From JANSXG01 sp024743075 (GTDB lineage Bacteria > Planctomycetota > Phycisphaerae > Phycisphaerales > UBA1924), in NCBI GenBank assembly GCA_042140185.1, contig CP159477.1, positions 372,001 through 436,000 of the forward strand: DNA of 64,000 nt. Direction: 5' to 3'. Of this stretch, positions 22,622 through 32,679 are shown piece after piece. The notes below the pieces were generated by a model. The model had not been told where the DNA came from. It did not search any database and was given only the letters and a program-made list of their open reading frames with translations. Position numbers and translations under genes: made by a program. Positions within the stretch are counted from its first letter, which is position 1, and each line of letters begins with the position of its first letter.

Positions 22622-23005
22622 TCAGCCGCTGTGTTTCTCATCGTAGGACGCCTTGTCCATGAGGCCCTCAAGCGGCGAGGCGTCCGAGACCTTGATCTTG
22701 ACCAGCCAGCCCTCGGTGTACGGGTCGGAGTTGATCAGGGACGGGTCGTCGTTAAGGGCCTCGTTCACCTCGATGATCTCTCCGCCGACGGCGGAGTAGA
22801 TGTCGCTGGTGGCTTTGACCGACTCGACCTCGCCGATGGTTTCGCCTGCATCGATCGCGTCGCCGGGGCTCTTGAGTTCGACGTAGGTGATGTCCGTCAA
22901 TTCATCGACTGCGAACTGGGTAATGCCGATGGTGACCGTGTCGCCTTCGAGCTTGTGCCATTCGTGGGATTCGGTGTACTTGCAATCGGCGGGCGTAGAA
23001 GACAC
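22622..23005 (-). CDS. gcvH: Glycine cleavage system H protein
   Basis: Lipoyl carrier that shuttles the aminomethyl group between the P, T and L proteins. The 127-residue protein has the lipoylation motif VESVKATSDIYSAV with Lys64 as the modified residue, the N-terminal YTESHEWHKLEGD, and GWLVKIKV near the end. The GTG at 23005 is chosen since GGAG lies seven bases before it and it gives the usual length; the longer in-frame ORF adds unconserved residues. A TAGCAT-like hexamer near 23072 on the minus strand may be its promoter. No gcvT, gcvP or lipoate genes are nearby, so the gene is isolated from the rest of its system. Confidence 0.92.
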   Translation of the reverse strand: MSSTPADCKYTESHEWHKLEGDTVTIGITQFAVDELTDITYVELKSPGDAIDAGETIGEVESVKATSDIYSAVGGEIIEVNEALNDDPSLINSDPYTEGWLVKIKVSDASPLEGLMDKASYDEKHSG

Positions 23006-23210
23006 AGGCGTGCTCCGTGGGTCGTCAGTAGGGAAATGCCGGGGCAGGACCGTCGCTCCGGTCGATCCGAGCATGCTACACGCAACGGCTCGGGCGGTTC
23101 CAACCGGAGCAGGTGGTTCGCTTGCCGAACCAGTCGAACCCGGTACAGTGGCACCGCCCGGGACGCGGGATGACCGGAGGGCATCGGATCGAGAACCTCA
23201 GTTCGGGGAT

Positions 23211-24017
23211 ATGGGCCGCCACATGCTGATCACGCTTTCGTCCAACGCGTTACGAGCCCAGCTCACCGGTTCGAGCCCTGAGCTGGACCTGCTCGACCTG
23301 CCGGGCGTAGCCAAAGACGAGTTCGATTTCGCCGGTCTCCAGATCACGACCTCCCTCCTGAAGGGGTGGAACGCGAAGAAGATCGACAAGTTGCGGGACC
23401 GAGCCGACAAGGCGGCGTGCCCGTGCCTCGTGCTCGTGGAGGAGCAGCCGCACCAGCTCGGCGATCTCGAAGGGGACACCACCGAGCAGGTGATCGATCG
23501 CATGAGCAAGGTCATGCAGGTGGCCCACCGGCTCGGGTGTTCGTCCGTGGCGATGTCGCTGGCCGACACCCAGGGCGACGACGCGGAAGACCTGGTCGCA
23601 GAGAACCTGAGGGACGTCGTCCGCGCCGCCGAACGCATGGAACTGAACCTGCTCCTGTCGCTGTCCGAAGGGCTCACGGGCACGCCTGAGAGGCTGTCCG
23701 GCCTGATCCGCAAGGTCGGCGGCTTCCGGATCGGGTCATTTCCTTCCTTCGCGCAAGCGGCGGCGTCGGGCGATCCGGCGTCGTACCTGAAGTCGATCGT
23801 GCCGTACGCATCGGCCGTGACGGCTTCCTGCGGCGCGTTCGACGCGAAGGGCGGGCACGCGGCGTTCGAGATCGAATCATGCGTCGAAGCGATCAAAGCG
23901 GTCGGGTATGACGGCACTCTTGCGGTAGAATCGAACAGCGGCCCGAAGGCCATGGAGCAGGTGGCGGCCTGCAAATCGGCGATCGAGCAGATTCTGGACG
24001 CGGGCGTGGAGACCTGA
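23211..24017 (+). CDS. Xylose isomerase-like TIM-barrel protein, function unknown
   Basis: 268 residues from the ATG at 23211 (GGGG upstream); an internal ATG at 23223 is an alternative. The pattern LDLPGVAKDEFDFAGLQITT, MSLADTQG..., LLLSLSEGLTGTPERL and TLAVESNSGPKAMEQVAACKSAIEQIL resembles the sugar phosphate isomerase/epimerase (AP endonuclease 2-like) fold, in which the final strand places a Glu after GTLAVE. Few of the usual metal-binding His/Glu residues are apparent, so catalysis is uncertain. The stop is two bases before the cmk start, so it is translated with cmk and plsC. The function is not evident from that context. Confidence 0.65.
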   Translation: MGRHMLITLSSNALRAQLTGSSPELDLLDLPGVAKDEFDFAGLQITTSLLKGWNAKKIDKLRDRADKAACPCLVLVEEQPHQLGDLEGDTTEQVIDRMSKVMQVAHRLGCSSVAMSLADTQGDDAEDLVAENLRDVVRAAERMELNLLLSLSEGLTGTPERLSGLIRKVGGFRIGSFPSFAQAAASGDPASYLKSIVPYASAVTASCGAFDAKGGHAAFEIESCVEAIKAVGYDGTLAVESNSGPKAMEQVAACKSAIEQILDAGVET

Positions 24018-24019
24018 AG

Positions 24020-24787
24020 ATGACCGGATCGGACGCACAGCACGGGCCCGGCAGGCGGAGCCATCCGTCGCTGGATCGCGTGATCATCGCCATCGACGGC
24101 CCCGCCGGGACCGGCAAATCAAGCGTCGCTCGGGAAGTGGCTTCGGCACTCGGTCTGGAGTTCCTCGACACCGGCGCGATGTATCGCGCCGCGGCGGCCC
24201 TCGCGCTCGACCGATCGATCAGACTCGATCAGGGCGAAGCGATCGCGGACGTTGTCCGACAGGCCGATTTGCGTTTCGACTGGACGGCCGACCCGCCGAC
24301 CCTTTACGTCTTCGGCGAGCCGATGGTCGACCGCCTGCGCGATCCCGATGTTTCAGGAGCGGTCTCGCCGGTCTCCCAGTTGCCCGAGGTCCGGGCGGTG
24401 CTCGTCGAGAAACAGCGTCGCATCGGGGAAGTGCACCCGAGACTCGTCAGTGAGGGGCGCGACCAGGGCTCTGTGGTCTTTTTCGATGCCGATGTGAAGT
24501 TCTATCTGGACGCGTCGGTCACGATTCGTGCCGAGCGTCGGGTCGAGCAGCTCCGCGCGATGGGGCGCCGGGCGGATTTCGAGGAAGTCGAGCACGAGAT
24601 CCGAGACCGCGACGAGCGCGACACCACTCGGAGAATCGGCCCGCTCGTTTGTCCGAAGGACGCGGTCGTCGTGATGACCGACGAACTGAGCCAGGCCGAG
24701 GTCGTCGAGCGATTGTGCGAGATCGTGCGTGATCGCGTGCCGGCGTCGCGGTTGAATGAACCGGTTGGGGTTGGCGACGGTGGGTGA
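24020..24787 (+). CDS. cmk: Cytidylate kinase
   Basis: Phosphorylates CMP and dCMP in pyrimidine nucleotide recycling. 255 residues with the P-loop DGPAGTGKSSVA (26-37), LDTGAMYRAAA for the nucleoside site, DPDVSGAVSPVSQLPEVRA, and the conserved EGRDQGSVVF and RDERDTTR...PL region that binds CMP and closes the lid. About 18 N-terminal residues precede the kinase core. In many bacteria cmk is next to plsC or rpsA; here the plsC start overlaps its 3' end, and the TIM-barrel gene ends two bases before it, so the three are one operon. Confidence 0.93.
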   Translation: MTGSDAQHGPGRRSHPSLDRVIIAIDGPAGTGKSSVAREVASALGLEFLDTGAMYRAAAALALDRSIRLDQGEAIADVVRQADLRFDWTADPPTLYVFGEPMVDRLRDPDVSGAVSPVSQLPEVRAVLVEKQRRIGEVHPRLVSEGRDQGSVVFFDADVKFYLDASVTIRAERRVEQLRAMGRRADFEEVEHEIRDRDERDTTRRIGPLVCPKDAVVVMTDELSQAEVVERLCEIVRDRVPASRLNEPVGVGDGG

Positions 24788-25584
24788 TTCGGCTGGCTCG
24801 GGGAATGGGTCACTGCGAGAGCGCTACCCGCTGCAGAGTTGGTGGCATATCGCTTTTTACAACTTCTGCAACCGGCTGGTGCACCTGGTATACGTCTGCT
24901 GCTTCCGCTATCGCCGGTACGGGCGGTCGCGCCTGCCGCGGACCGGGGCGTGCATTCTGGTCTGCAACCACCAGTCGCACCTGGACCCCCCGGCGGTCGG
25001 GTCGCTCGCGATGGGGCGGGGCGTCCACTTTCTGGCGCGGGACGCTGTTCAACAGCCCCGCGTTCGGCTGGCTGATCCGCAAACTGAACTCGATACCGCT
25101 CCGACGAGGCGAGGCTGATCTTGTGGCGATCAAGGAGGCGCTCAAGCGGCTCGAATCGGGCGCGGCGATGGTCGTCTTCGCCGAGGGCACGCGCTCCGAA
25201 GACGGTGCGCTCAAGCCATTCGAACGCGGTACCCTGCTCCTGCTGCGGAAGTCGCGCTGCCCCATCGTGCCGGTGGCGGTCGAAGGGTTTCACGACATCT
25301 GGCCAAAGGGACAGAAGCGTCCGCAGCTCTTCGGCGGTGTCTCGGCGGGGATGATCGGCGAGCCGATCGGTCACGATGAATTGCTCAAGGACGGTCCCGA
25401 CGAAGCGCTCCGCCGCCTCGCCCGCGAGATCGATGCGATGCGTCTCGAACTCCGCGCAGGCCTCCGCGAACGCAGCCACGGGAAACTGCCGGCGCCCGGG
25501 CCGGGTGATCAGGCCTCGGACCCGTCCGGCTGGTACCAGGTCCCGGCGTCGGCTGAAACCACGAAAAAAGCCGAGCCCGTCTGA
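24780..25584 (+). CDS. plsC: 1-acyl-sn-glycerol-3-phosphate acyltransferase (frameshifted)
   Basis: Membrane-associated enzyme that acylates lysophosphatidic acid to phosphatidic acid. The first frame has a hydrophobic N-terminus (FYNFCNRLVHLVYVCCF) and the catalytic HX4D motif NHQSHLDPP; the second has FNSPAFGWLIRKLNSIPLRRG, FAEGTRSEDG (EGTR motif) and IVPVAVEG. Between them the frame changes near 25042-25048, after HFLARD; the join implies two missing bases (HFLARDTLFNS) or one extra. Repaired length is about 268. The GTG at 24780 overlaps the cmk stop and has GGGG nine bases upstream; the ATG at 24756 is an alternative. A minus-strand terminator for ileS overlaps its last codons. Confidence 0.87.
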
Positions 25585-25593
25585 GGCCCGGCG
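25564..25593 (-). terminator. Rho-independent terminator of ileS
   Basis: Minus-strand stem of seven pairs with one mismatch (25585-25592 with 25570-25577) followed by six T (complement of the A run 25564-25569). It begins 25 bases after the ileS stop and overlaps the 3' end of the convergent plsC gene. Confidence 0.7.
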
Positions 25594-25617
25594 TCGAGTT
25601 GATGCGAACAGTCGGGT

Positions 25618-28600
25618 TCAGGAGACGCCCACGGCCTCGGCGTCCCGGTCGCTGAGCATCCCGCCGTCAGATCGCTGCTTCACGGTCGCATCGCGTTTGC
25701 GGGAACGCTCGCACATCGCCTGGTCGCGCAGGTCGTCGATGCGAACTTCGGTCGCTCCGGCATCCACCGACGCCCGACTTACGCCGAGCAGGTCGGCAAG
25801 ATCGTCGGTGTCGAACTTCGTCAGTTTGCCCTGCGGGTCAGGCAGAACGACGGCGCAGTCGAGCGGATTTTCGAGATCACCTTGGGCGCGTACCTGCTCC
25901 ATGGCCTTGAGCGCCGCGTCGCGGGCCTTGATGACGTCGGTCCACGACGCGTCGCAATCGACCGGGTAGGGGTCCACGAAGCGGGCGGTGTGCACGCAGG
26001 TGCGATCGCTCTTGTCCTGGTTGGTCACGCCACGCAGTTCGCGGTACGCCTCATCCGCTGTGTGCGGGATGATCGGCGCGAGCAGGCGACACAGACCGTC
26101 GCAGATGTCCCAGAGCGCAGACTGTGTGCGCCGTCGGCGGGGCGAGTCGGCCTTGTCGCAGTACAGACGGTCTTTCACGGCGCCGAGGTAGGTCGCGGAC
26201 ATCGTGTCGTTGCAGAAGTTGTAGATCGCGCTGGTGGCTTTCTGGAACTGGTAGTTCTCGAATGCTCTGCGCACGGTCTGCGATACGCGGTTGAACTCCG
26301 CGAGGGCCCACGCATCGATCGAAGTGGGGGGGAACTGAGCGAACGGCACGCACATCCCGCCGTCGCCTTCCTTGAGCGATGGCTTGAAGTCCGCGAGGTT
26401 GCTGAGCATGAAACGCAGGGTGTTGCGGATCTTGCGATAGGTCTCGCCAGCCGTCTTGAAGAAGTCGAGGTCGGCCTTGATGTCGTTCTCGTAACTGATC
26501 GACCCGATCCACCAGCGACAAACGTCAGCGCCGAAGTTCTTGACGAGCTCGTCCACATCGAGGGCGTTGCCCAGCGACTTGGACATCTTCTTGCCGTCTT
26601 TGTCGACCATGAAGCCGTGCGTCAGCACGCTCTTGAACGGCGAGGTGCCGGTCGTGCCGAGTCCTGGGAGCAGCGACAGCTGGAACCAGCCACGGTGCTG
26701 ATCGGAGCCTTCCAGGTAGAGATCGATCGGATAGTCCACGCCGCCGTTGTTGTCGAGGCCCTTCTGAGCACCACCGGACCGCTCGCGCATGACCGCGTTC
26801 CACGACGAGCCCGACTCGAACCACACATCGAAGATGTCGCGGCCTTTGGCGAGCGCATCGAGATCGAGCCCCTTGGGGGCCTCGGCGTCGGAGGCGTAGT
26901 CATAGTGGCGCAGCAGGTGTGCGCTGTCCTTGGTGAACCAGGAATCAGACCCTTCCTCGCGGAACGCCTCGGCGATGGCGCGGACGGAGGCGGTGGTCAG
27001 CAGCGTCACGGGGTTGCCTTCGGCGTCCTGGGCGTAGAAGGCGGGGATGGGCAGGCCCCACGCGCGCTGGCGACTGATGCACCAGTCCGGCGCGATTCCA
27101 GCATGCCGCGCATCCGGTTGCGTCCCCACTCGGGGATGAACTTCACGCGCTCGGCCGTCTCGTCGAGCGCCGATTCGCGCAGCGTCTTGCCGGAGGCCTT
27201 CGCCGGCTCGTCCACACCGATAAACCACTGCTCGGTCGCGCGGAAGATGACCGGCGTCTTGCTGCGCCAGTCGTGCGGGTACGAGTGCATGAATCGGTTG
27301 GAGTGGAACAGGTGACCACTTTCGCCGAGATCGGTGGTGATCTTCTCGTTCGCGTCCCAGACCAACAGCCCCCGGTACTTCTCGGGCACCGAGTCGTCGT
27401 ATGTGCCGTTGGCGCGAACCGGGCAGTAGACCGGCAGCCTCTCGCGCAGGCCGGTCATGTAGTCCTCGCTGCCGTGTCCGGGAGCGGTATGGACCAGCCC
27501 GGTGCCGTCTTCGAGCGTGACATAATCGGCCTGGACGACGCGGTAGATGCCCGCGGGGTCTGAGCCGCGCATCGCGGCGTCGGGCTGGGTCGCAAAGTCC
27601 GGACCGCCCTCGACGAACGGGTGGCGATAGCGCAGGCCGACGAGCTTGTCGCCCGTCGTCGTTGCGAGGACCTCGACCTCATCTGCGCCTGCCGCCTTCG
27701 TGACCTGTTCGACCAGGCCCTCGGCGAGCACGGTGTAACTGCCGTCGACCTTCACGAGCGCGTAGGTAAACTTCTCGTTGACCGCGATGGCCAGGTTTGC
27801 CGGAAGTGTCCAGGGCGTGGTCGTCCAGATCATGAAGCTCGGCTTCTGGTGCGGTCGGGCATCCGATTCATCGTCGGCGTCGTGCGCCGGCAGCCCGAAC
27901 GCGTCGTAGATGGCGTCGCCGTCGACCGCCTCGAAGTCCACGAACACAGAGATGTCTTCACGCTCCTCGTACTCGAGTTCGGCCTCGGCGAGCGCGGTCT
28001 CGTTGGCGATCGACCAGTGCACCGCTTTGAGCTGACGGTACACCAGTCCCTGCTCGACCAGACCCGCAAAGACCTCCAGCGTCGCGCCCTCGTACGCGTT
28101 GTTCATCGTGAGGTACGGGTGGTCGTAGTCGGCGAGCGTCAGCAGACCCTTCATCTGGCCGGTCTGGTGCTTGACATGCTTCTCGGCGTACTTCTGGCAT
28201 TCGCGCCGGATGGCCATGCGCCGGGTGTCCTCGTCGAGGGTAGCCAACTTCTCCAACTTGCCGCTGGAACTGAGTTCGGTCATCACTTTGTGCTCGATGG
28301 GCAGGCCGTGGCAGTCCCAGCCGGGCACATAGGGGCAGGCGAAGCCGGCCATGAGCTTCGAGCGGACGACGAAGTCCTTGAGGCACTTGTTGAGCAGGTG
28401 CCCGAGGTGGATCGAGCCGTTGGCATAGGGCGGGCCGTCGTGGAAGACGAACCGGTCGGCGCGGGTCTGGTCCTCGGTGACCTGCTGGTACAGGTCCATA
28501 GCCTCCCATCGCTTGAGGGAGGCGGGCTCGTTCTGCACCAGATTCGCCTTCATCGGGAAGGACGTCTTGGGCAGGTTCAGGGAATCCTTGTAGCGGGCTT

Positions 28601-28628
28601 TGTCCGCCTTGGCCTGGGTCTGGTTCAT
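25618..28628 (-). CDS. ileS: Isoleucyl-tRNA synthetase (frameshifted)
   Basis: Class Ia synthetase charging tRNA-Ile. Signature motifs are in order: PPYANGSIHLGHLLNKCLKD (HIGH motif as HLGH), the editing domain region WTTTPWTLPANLAIAV, LVHTAPGHGSEDY, CISRQRAWGLPIP, and DGKKMSKSLGN (KMSKS). The frame breaks near 27095-27098: GMLESR should continue PDWCISRQR, and one more C in the CCC (GG on plus) restores about 1003 residues. No C-terminal zinc-finger cysteines are seen; the end has an acidic and Ser/Arg-rich tail. The start ATG shares ATGA with a 62-codon upstream reading frame. A terminator follows the gene. Confidence 0.93.
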
Positions 28629-28926
28629 GATTCGTGCTCTGAAAACGCCGGGAATCGGCGGGAATGGCGAGAGGTCATCCTATCCGATCGGTCGACGAAC
28701 GCAGCGGAAGAGCGTCGGACGCGTCGGATCGACGGTCGGTCCGTGGGGTCTGCCCCGGTTGAGGATGCCTCGATGAGCCGGCCTGATAGCGCGGCGGGAT
28801 CTCCAGCCCTCAACGGGGCGAGATAATTCGCGTCGGGCGAGCGAGGAATGTCGCGATCGGTCGCGTCATGGTCTGGACTCTATCGGAATTCGGAGACCAC
28901 CGGATCACCCGGAGCGGTCCGGGAAC
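28629..28926. other. Leader region upstream of ileS, two possible small reading frames
   Basis: About 300 bases between ileS and the terminator of the next minus-strand gene. A minus-strand TAGAGT at 28877-28882 stands seven bases before an ATG at 28869, the spacing seen at leaderless genes in this window; it opens a 19-codon frame (28810-28869) whose stop is followed, by overlap, by a TTG-initiated 62-codon frame (28625-28813) that ends in ATGA on the ileS start. A TAGGAT hexamer near 28683 could also start ileS mRNA. No T-box, structured riboswitch or tRNA-like element was recognised. Confidence 0.4.
28810..28869 (-). CDS. Possible 19-residue leader peptide upstream of ileS
   Basis: MTRPIATFLARPTRIISPR followed by TGA, preceded by a -10-like TAGAGT seven bases before the ATG. 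It contains three Ile codons of 19, two of them adjacent (Ile-Ile), which would suit an attenuation-type leader for ileS, but no terminator/antiterminator pair is visible after it. Speculative. Confidence 0.2.
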   Translation of the reverse strand: MTRPIATFLARPTRIISPR

Positions 28927-28954
28927 AAAAAACCCGGCCTCAGACGGCCGGGTT
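28927..28954 (-). terminator. Rho-independent terminator after the 28980 gene
   Basis: On the minus strand a perfect 9-bp stem (28946-28954 with 28931-28939, six-base loop) ends in TTTTTT. It lies 25 bases after the stop of the conserved hypothetical. Confidence 0.85.
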
Positions 28955-28979
28955 GCGGGGTGGTTCTGTGTCGCGGGGT

Positions 28980-29533
28980 TTACTTCTTCGGAGCGGTGTG
29001 CTCGAAGATGGCCTGCGTGCGAAGCACCACGCCGCCCTGCGAGATCATGTGATAGCTCTGGGCGTGGACTTCCCGACGGAATCGCTGGACATCGAGGATG
29101 GTCGCGCAGCGACCGCCGTCGGCCTCCTTCCACTCGAACAGCATCGCTTCGTTCTCGCGCCGAACTCGGTCAGCTCGTCGTAGGTGTCGCGATACAGGGC
29201 TTCGGGGAGCTGCTCGGTCTGAACCGTCGAGACATATTTGACGTTGTCGCCAAAGTCCTCCTCGTGGTCGCGCTCGCCCGCGCAGGGCAACTCCGTGACC
29301 AGACCCCGGTTCGGGAAGTTCTGGTCGGCGGCGGTGATCAGTTCGGTTGCGCAGACACCCTGATGCACGAAGCGCATGAGGTGGGCACCGGGCATAATCC
29401 AGCCTTCGAACTCATAGTCCATGTGGGTGACCGTGCGGCGGTCTTTGATAGGAAAAAGTTCGGGATGGAGTGCCCGTCGGTAGAGGAGCAGGCGGTAGGC
29501 CTGCAGGCATGAAGATTTCGTGGGAGAAGTCAT
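28980..29533 (-). CDS. Conserved hypothetical protein, possibly DUF2617 (frameshifted)
   Basis: AGGAGGT precedes the ATG at 29533. The first frame reads SCLQAYRLLLYRRALHPELF, DYEFEGWIMPGAHLMRF and TELPCAGERDHEEDF, then breaks at TEFGA near 29158-29162; the next frame continues ENEAMLFEWKEADGG...RREVHAQSYHMISQ...FEHTAP to TAA at 28980-28982. One extra base gives about 184 residues. The pattern reminds me of the planctomycete family DUF2617, but I am not sure. No transmembrane segment or catalytic motif is apparent. It is a single-gene unit with a strong ribosome site and terminator, so it may be well expressed. Confidence 0.7.
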
Positions 29534-29736
29534 AAGACCTCCTGGCTAGATGGACTCAAACTGGCTGGTTGAAGGAGGGAGGCGGTGCTGGGTCACACGC
29601 GAGCCTCAGTCTAAGCCGCGTGCCCTCGGATTCAACAAAAAACTTCCGAGATTCTTCCGTCTGCTCCGTATATCTGGGTGCGGACCTTGCGGTAGATCTT
29701 GCGCTTCGCGTCGCAACCCACCACAATGTGTAGGAA

Positions 29737-29764
29737 TTGAGACTCGTTATTCTGGATCTATACG
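29737..29764 (+). promoter_or_regulatory. Sigma-70-like promoter for the HEAT-repeat operon
   Basis: TTGAGA (29737-29742) and TATACG (29759-29764) are separated by 16 bases; the GTG start of the HEAT-repeat gene is 31 bases further on, with GAGG in between. Confidence 0.5.
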
Positions 29765-29795
29765 CCTTCTCTCCGGGTGCGGTTCGAGGACACCG

Positions 29796-31753
29796 GTGGC
29801 CGAAGATAGGAAAGTGCATTCGTTGCTCGCGAGACTCCAGGAAACCCGGCGATTGCCGAAGCGCGCCGACAGGCCGCGCTGGTCGCCGCATTGCGCGTCG
29901 GAGAAGCAGACGAAGTCTCACTCGCCGTCGCCGAGGCGCTGGAATTCATTGCAGCAAATGGGTATTCCGAGGCTTTGGGTGAGGCCCTGTTCGGGGCGTG
30001 GGGTCGCATGGGCGCAGAAGCGCGGGCCAGCCTTTGCCTCGGCCTCGGCGACCGTTTCGTTTCGGAATCGCTTCGCCTGCAGCCGGATCGAGCGCGCGCC
30101 GTCGCCGCGTCCTGTCTGGCGAGTCCGGAATTGCACGAACTCCTTCGTGGTGTCGGGCCGGATCCGATCATGGATACGGGCTTCGTCCGTCTCGCGTTGT
30201 CGATCGATGGCCTGGGTGGCGGGCACTGTCGGGAATCGCGTCACGCCCTTTTCCGGACCTGTGCGATGCTGGACGATCTGGGTCCGGCGGTGCGATCCGT
30301 GGTCGATCGCGAACTCGTGGAGTGGGCAGGGCGATTCGATGAGCATCGGGATGTCGGCGTGCTCCGCGCGGTCCTTCGAGCGACACACCGGTGCGGTCCG
30401 AAACTCAACGCGTGGCTGACCCGGGCTCCGCTGGAGGAACACCTGCCGCTGCGTTCCGCGGCGTCGAGGGTCGAAACAGCGACCGCCGCTCCTCTGGCGA
30501 TCGGGTGGCTGGGGTGGCCATCGCTCGTGCCAGCGGCACGAAAGGTCTTCGAGCGGGTTGCGTCGAATCCGACGCCCGAAACAGTGGAAGCGATTCTGGA
30601 GCCCTGGTCGCTGCTGCGCTCGCGTCATCGGGCTCGTCGGCTGCCGACGGTTCTTTCCCGAAGCTCGTTCGCTCGCCTCGTGCGCGTGCCCGGACTCTCG
30701 GCACACTCGCGACAAGGGCTTGTCGCCATCGCCGCTTGCCTCGGCGTTCGGGCGCTCGACGACCTGCTGGCTTCGGGCATGGTCGCCGACCCCGATCCCG
30801 GCGTGCGTCTGCGTCTGGTCTGCGCAATCTCCCGCGCTGAGGCTTCCGAGCCGGCTGATGGAGCGTTGCAGGACCTCGGGTTCGATCGCTGCGAGCCGAT
30901 CGCGCTGGCGTCGGTCGGCGCGATCTCACGCGTGCAAAGTCGTCACCGGCGCCTTGCGAGTGTGGTGCGGCTTCAGACGCTCTCGCGTTCGCCGCTGCGC
31001 TCGGTTCGCGACCACGCGGAACGAACAATCGAGCGCTTCGACCTGTTCGGGTCGGTGCGATCGCGCGACGCCCGGTGGTTGCCAGCCACCCTCGCGTCGT
31101 GGATGGCTCGGCGTTCGCCTGACACGCTGCGCGACGAGTTGAACAGCGCTCTGGGCGATGCGAGCCGCGTTCGAGCCGCGCTTTCGCTGGTGCGGAGGCT
31201 CGGTCTGGCGGATCAGTCCGTTGAGCAGGTCGCCTGCGTGGCGATTCACGCTTCGGATCCGTCCACGAGAGCGCAGGCGACGCTGCTTCTCGGTCGCGTC
31301 AGTCGAGATTCGGACGCCGCCGAGCGAGCGTTTCGGTCGCTAGCGGAACTGCTGGGCGACGATGCCGACCGGGTTCGGGCCGATGCGATCGAGGCGATGT
31401 CACGATTGCGGGGCGATGGCCTGCGACTGGATCGGTTCGCGGTGGACGACCGCCCCCGGATCCGCGCGAACGCCGTGCTCCATGGCTGTCGCTACGCCGA
31501 CACGGATCCCGATGGGACGCTCGCGGGCGCTCCGATACGACAGCTCGACGCTATGCTGCGCGATGATCGCCCCGAGCACCGCATCAGCGCGCTCTGGGTC
31601 GCACGACGCATTCGCCCGGTCGAGATGGCCACGGAGATCGCAGGCATGGCCCGCAAAGATTCGGACGCGATTGTTCGAGGGCGCGCGCGTCGCTGCGCAG
31701 GTCGCTTGCTGTCGCTGATGGAGCCCGGAGCCCGGGAGGTCGGTGTTGGCTGA
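29796..31753 (+). CDS. HEAT-repeat-like protein (frameshifted near its start)
   Basis: A soluble, Arg/Ala/Leu-rich, all-helical protein with repeated blocks such as LGDASRVRAALSLVRRLG, SDPSTRAQATLLLGRVSRDS, LLGDDADRVRADAIEAMSRL and DRPEHRISALWVARRIRP, typical of HEAT/armadillo-like scaffolds. The visible long frame opens with no ATG at 29891. A GTG at 29796 with GAGG six bases upstream reads MAEDRKVHSLLARLQET and joins the long frame (PAIAEARRQAALVAAL) if one C is added to the CCC at 29845-29847, giving about 652 residues. The next three genes overlap it and each other, so it heads an operon with a small membrane protein, a PilZ protein and shikimate kinase. Its role is unknown; a docking scaffold is plausible. 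Confidence 0.72.
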
Positions 31754-32273
31754 TCGTCTGGTTCAACCTCTCTCCGGCGCGATCCAGTTGGGGCCGCCGC
31801 GGCTGTTCGAAGACGATGGCCTCGCGTCGAGCGCGCCGAGTTCTTGGTTGTGGTTTGTCGGCGCGGTCGCGGTGGCACTGTGCGGCGCGATCGCGCTGCG
31901 TCGGCTGTGGCGGATGCGCCTTACGGATGAACGGCTGGCGTTCCTGTTGATGAGCCGGCGGCTGGGGCTCGGACGCGGTCAGCGCGATTCGATCGAACGT
32001 CTGGCCCGACGGAGCGGCACGGACCCGATCGGGCTAGTAATGTGCGAATCGGCCTTCGCGCTTGCCGCGGCAGGAGGGCGGTTCGGCGATCCGACCGCGA
32101 TCGAACGCAAGCCGGTATTGCTCACCGGTGCGGAACTCTCGGAGCTCGGTAGCGCGTGTGAGAAACTGTTCGGTGCCGGAGCGATCGATCGCCTTCAGCG
32201 CGATGCTGAGACGGACGCCAATGAAGAGGAGCCGAGCGATGCTCAAAGGCAACGCGGCCAGTGGGTCGCCTGA
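31743..32273 (+). CDS. Hypothetical protein with one transmembrane segment
   Basis: 176 residues from a GTG that overlaps the end of the HEAT gene by 11 bases. After a 32-residue N-terminal part comes a single hydrophobic helix (SWLWFVGAVAVALCGAIAL, residues 34-52) followed by RRLWRMR, so the 120-residue C-terminal part should be cytoplasmic. That part is helical and charged, with an acidic end overlapping the next gene. No family was recognised. Its position between a HEAT protein and a PilZ protein suggests a membrane anchor for that pair. Confidence 0.65.
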   Translation: MLADRLVQPLSGAIQLGPPRLFEDDGLASSAPSSWLWFVGAVAVALCGAIALRRLWRMRLTDERLAFLLMSRRLGLGRGQRDSIERLARRSGTDPIGLVMCESAFALAAAGGRFGDPTAIERKPVLLTGAELSELGSACEKLFGAGAIDRLQRDAETDANEEEPSDAQRQRGQWVA

Positions 32274-32679
32274 TCGCGCGAACGGGCCGGATCCGGACGG
32301 GCGAGAGCGCCGCGTGGACCGACGGGTGGCGACTTCGCGCGATGTCCCCGTGGTTCTGCTCGCCGGAGACCGTACGCTCGGGCCGGCTGTGAAGATGCGA
32401 TGCGTGAACATCTCGACTGGGGGCATGCGCCTGGAAGGGCCGGCGCCGCTCGTCCGCGGCGGTCGAGCCGCGGTGGAACTGGTCTCCGGTCGAAGCAGGC
32501 GCCGGGCGGTGGTCGGGATCGAGGTGGTCTACAGCCACGTCAATCATCGCGGCGACTGCGATGCGGGTGTGCGGTTCGTGAAACTGCAAGATCAGATCGT
32601 GGAATCCAACTTCATCGATCCGAATGGGCGGCTGCGATCACTCGAACGGATCGGCGACGAGCCGGGCGATGATCGGTGA
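32239..32679 (+). CDS. PilZ domain protein
   Basis: 146 residues with a ribosome site GAGGAG nine bases before the ATG. The c-di-GMP-binding signature is visible: an Arg-rich N-terminal motif (GRERRVDRRVATSRDVP) and the strand motif NISTGGMRLEG (D/NxSxxG). It should bind cyclic di-GMP and change contact with a partner, probably the co-encoded membrane or HEAT protein. It overlaps the gene before by 35 bases and the shikimate kinase gene by 11, so translation is coupled. The last 20 residues are unrelated to the domain. Confidence 0.85.
   Translation: MLKGNAASGSPDRANGPDPDGRERRVDRRVATSRDVPVVLLAGDRTLGPAVKMRCVNISTGGMRLEGPAPLVRGGRAAVELVSGRSRRRAVVGIEVVYSHVNHRGDCDAGVRFVKLQDQIVESNFIDPNGRLRSLERIGDEPGDDR

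Noticed and set aside
28625..28926. T-box riboswitch upstream of ileS
   Set aside because: No conserved T-box sequence (AGGGTGGNACCGCG type) on the minus strand, and planctomycetes are not known for T-boxes.
29550..30419. Open frame of 289 codons preceding and overlapping the HEAT gene
   Set aside because: Its composition is that of a shadow frame. Only the short reading frame from the GTG at 29796 makes sense when joined to the HEAT frame by one added base.
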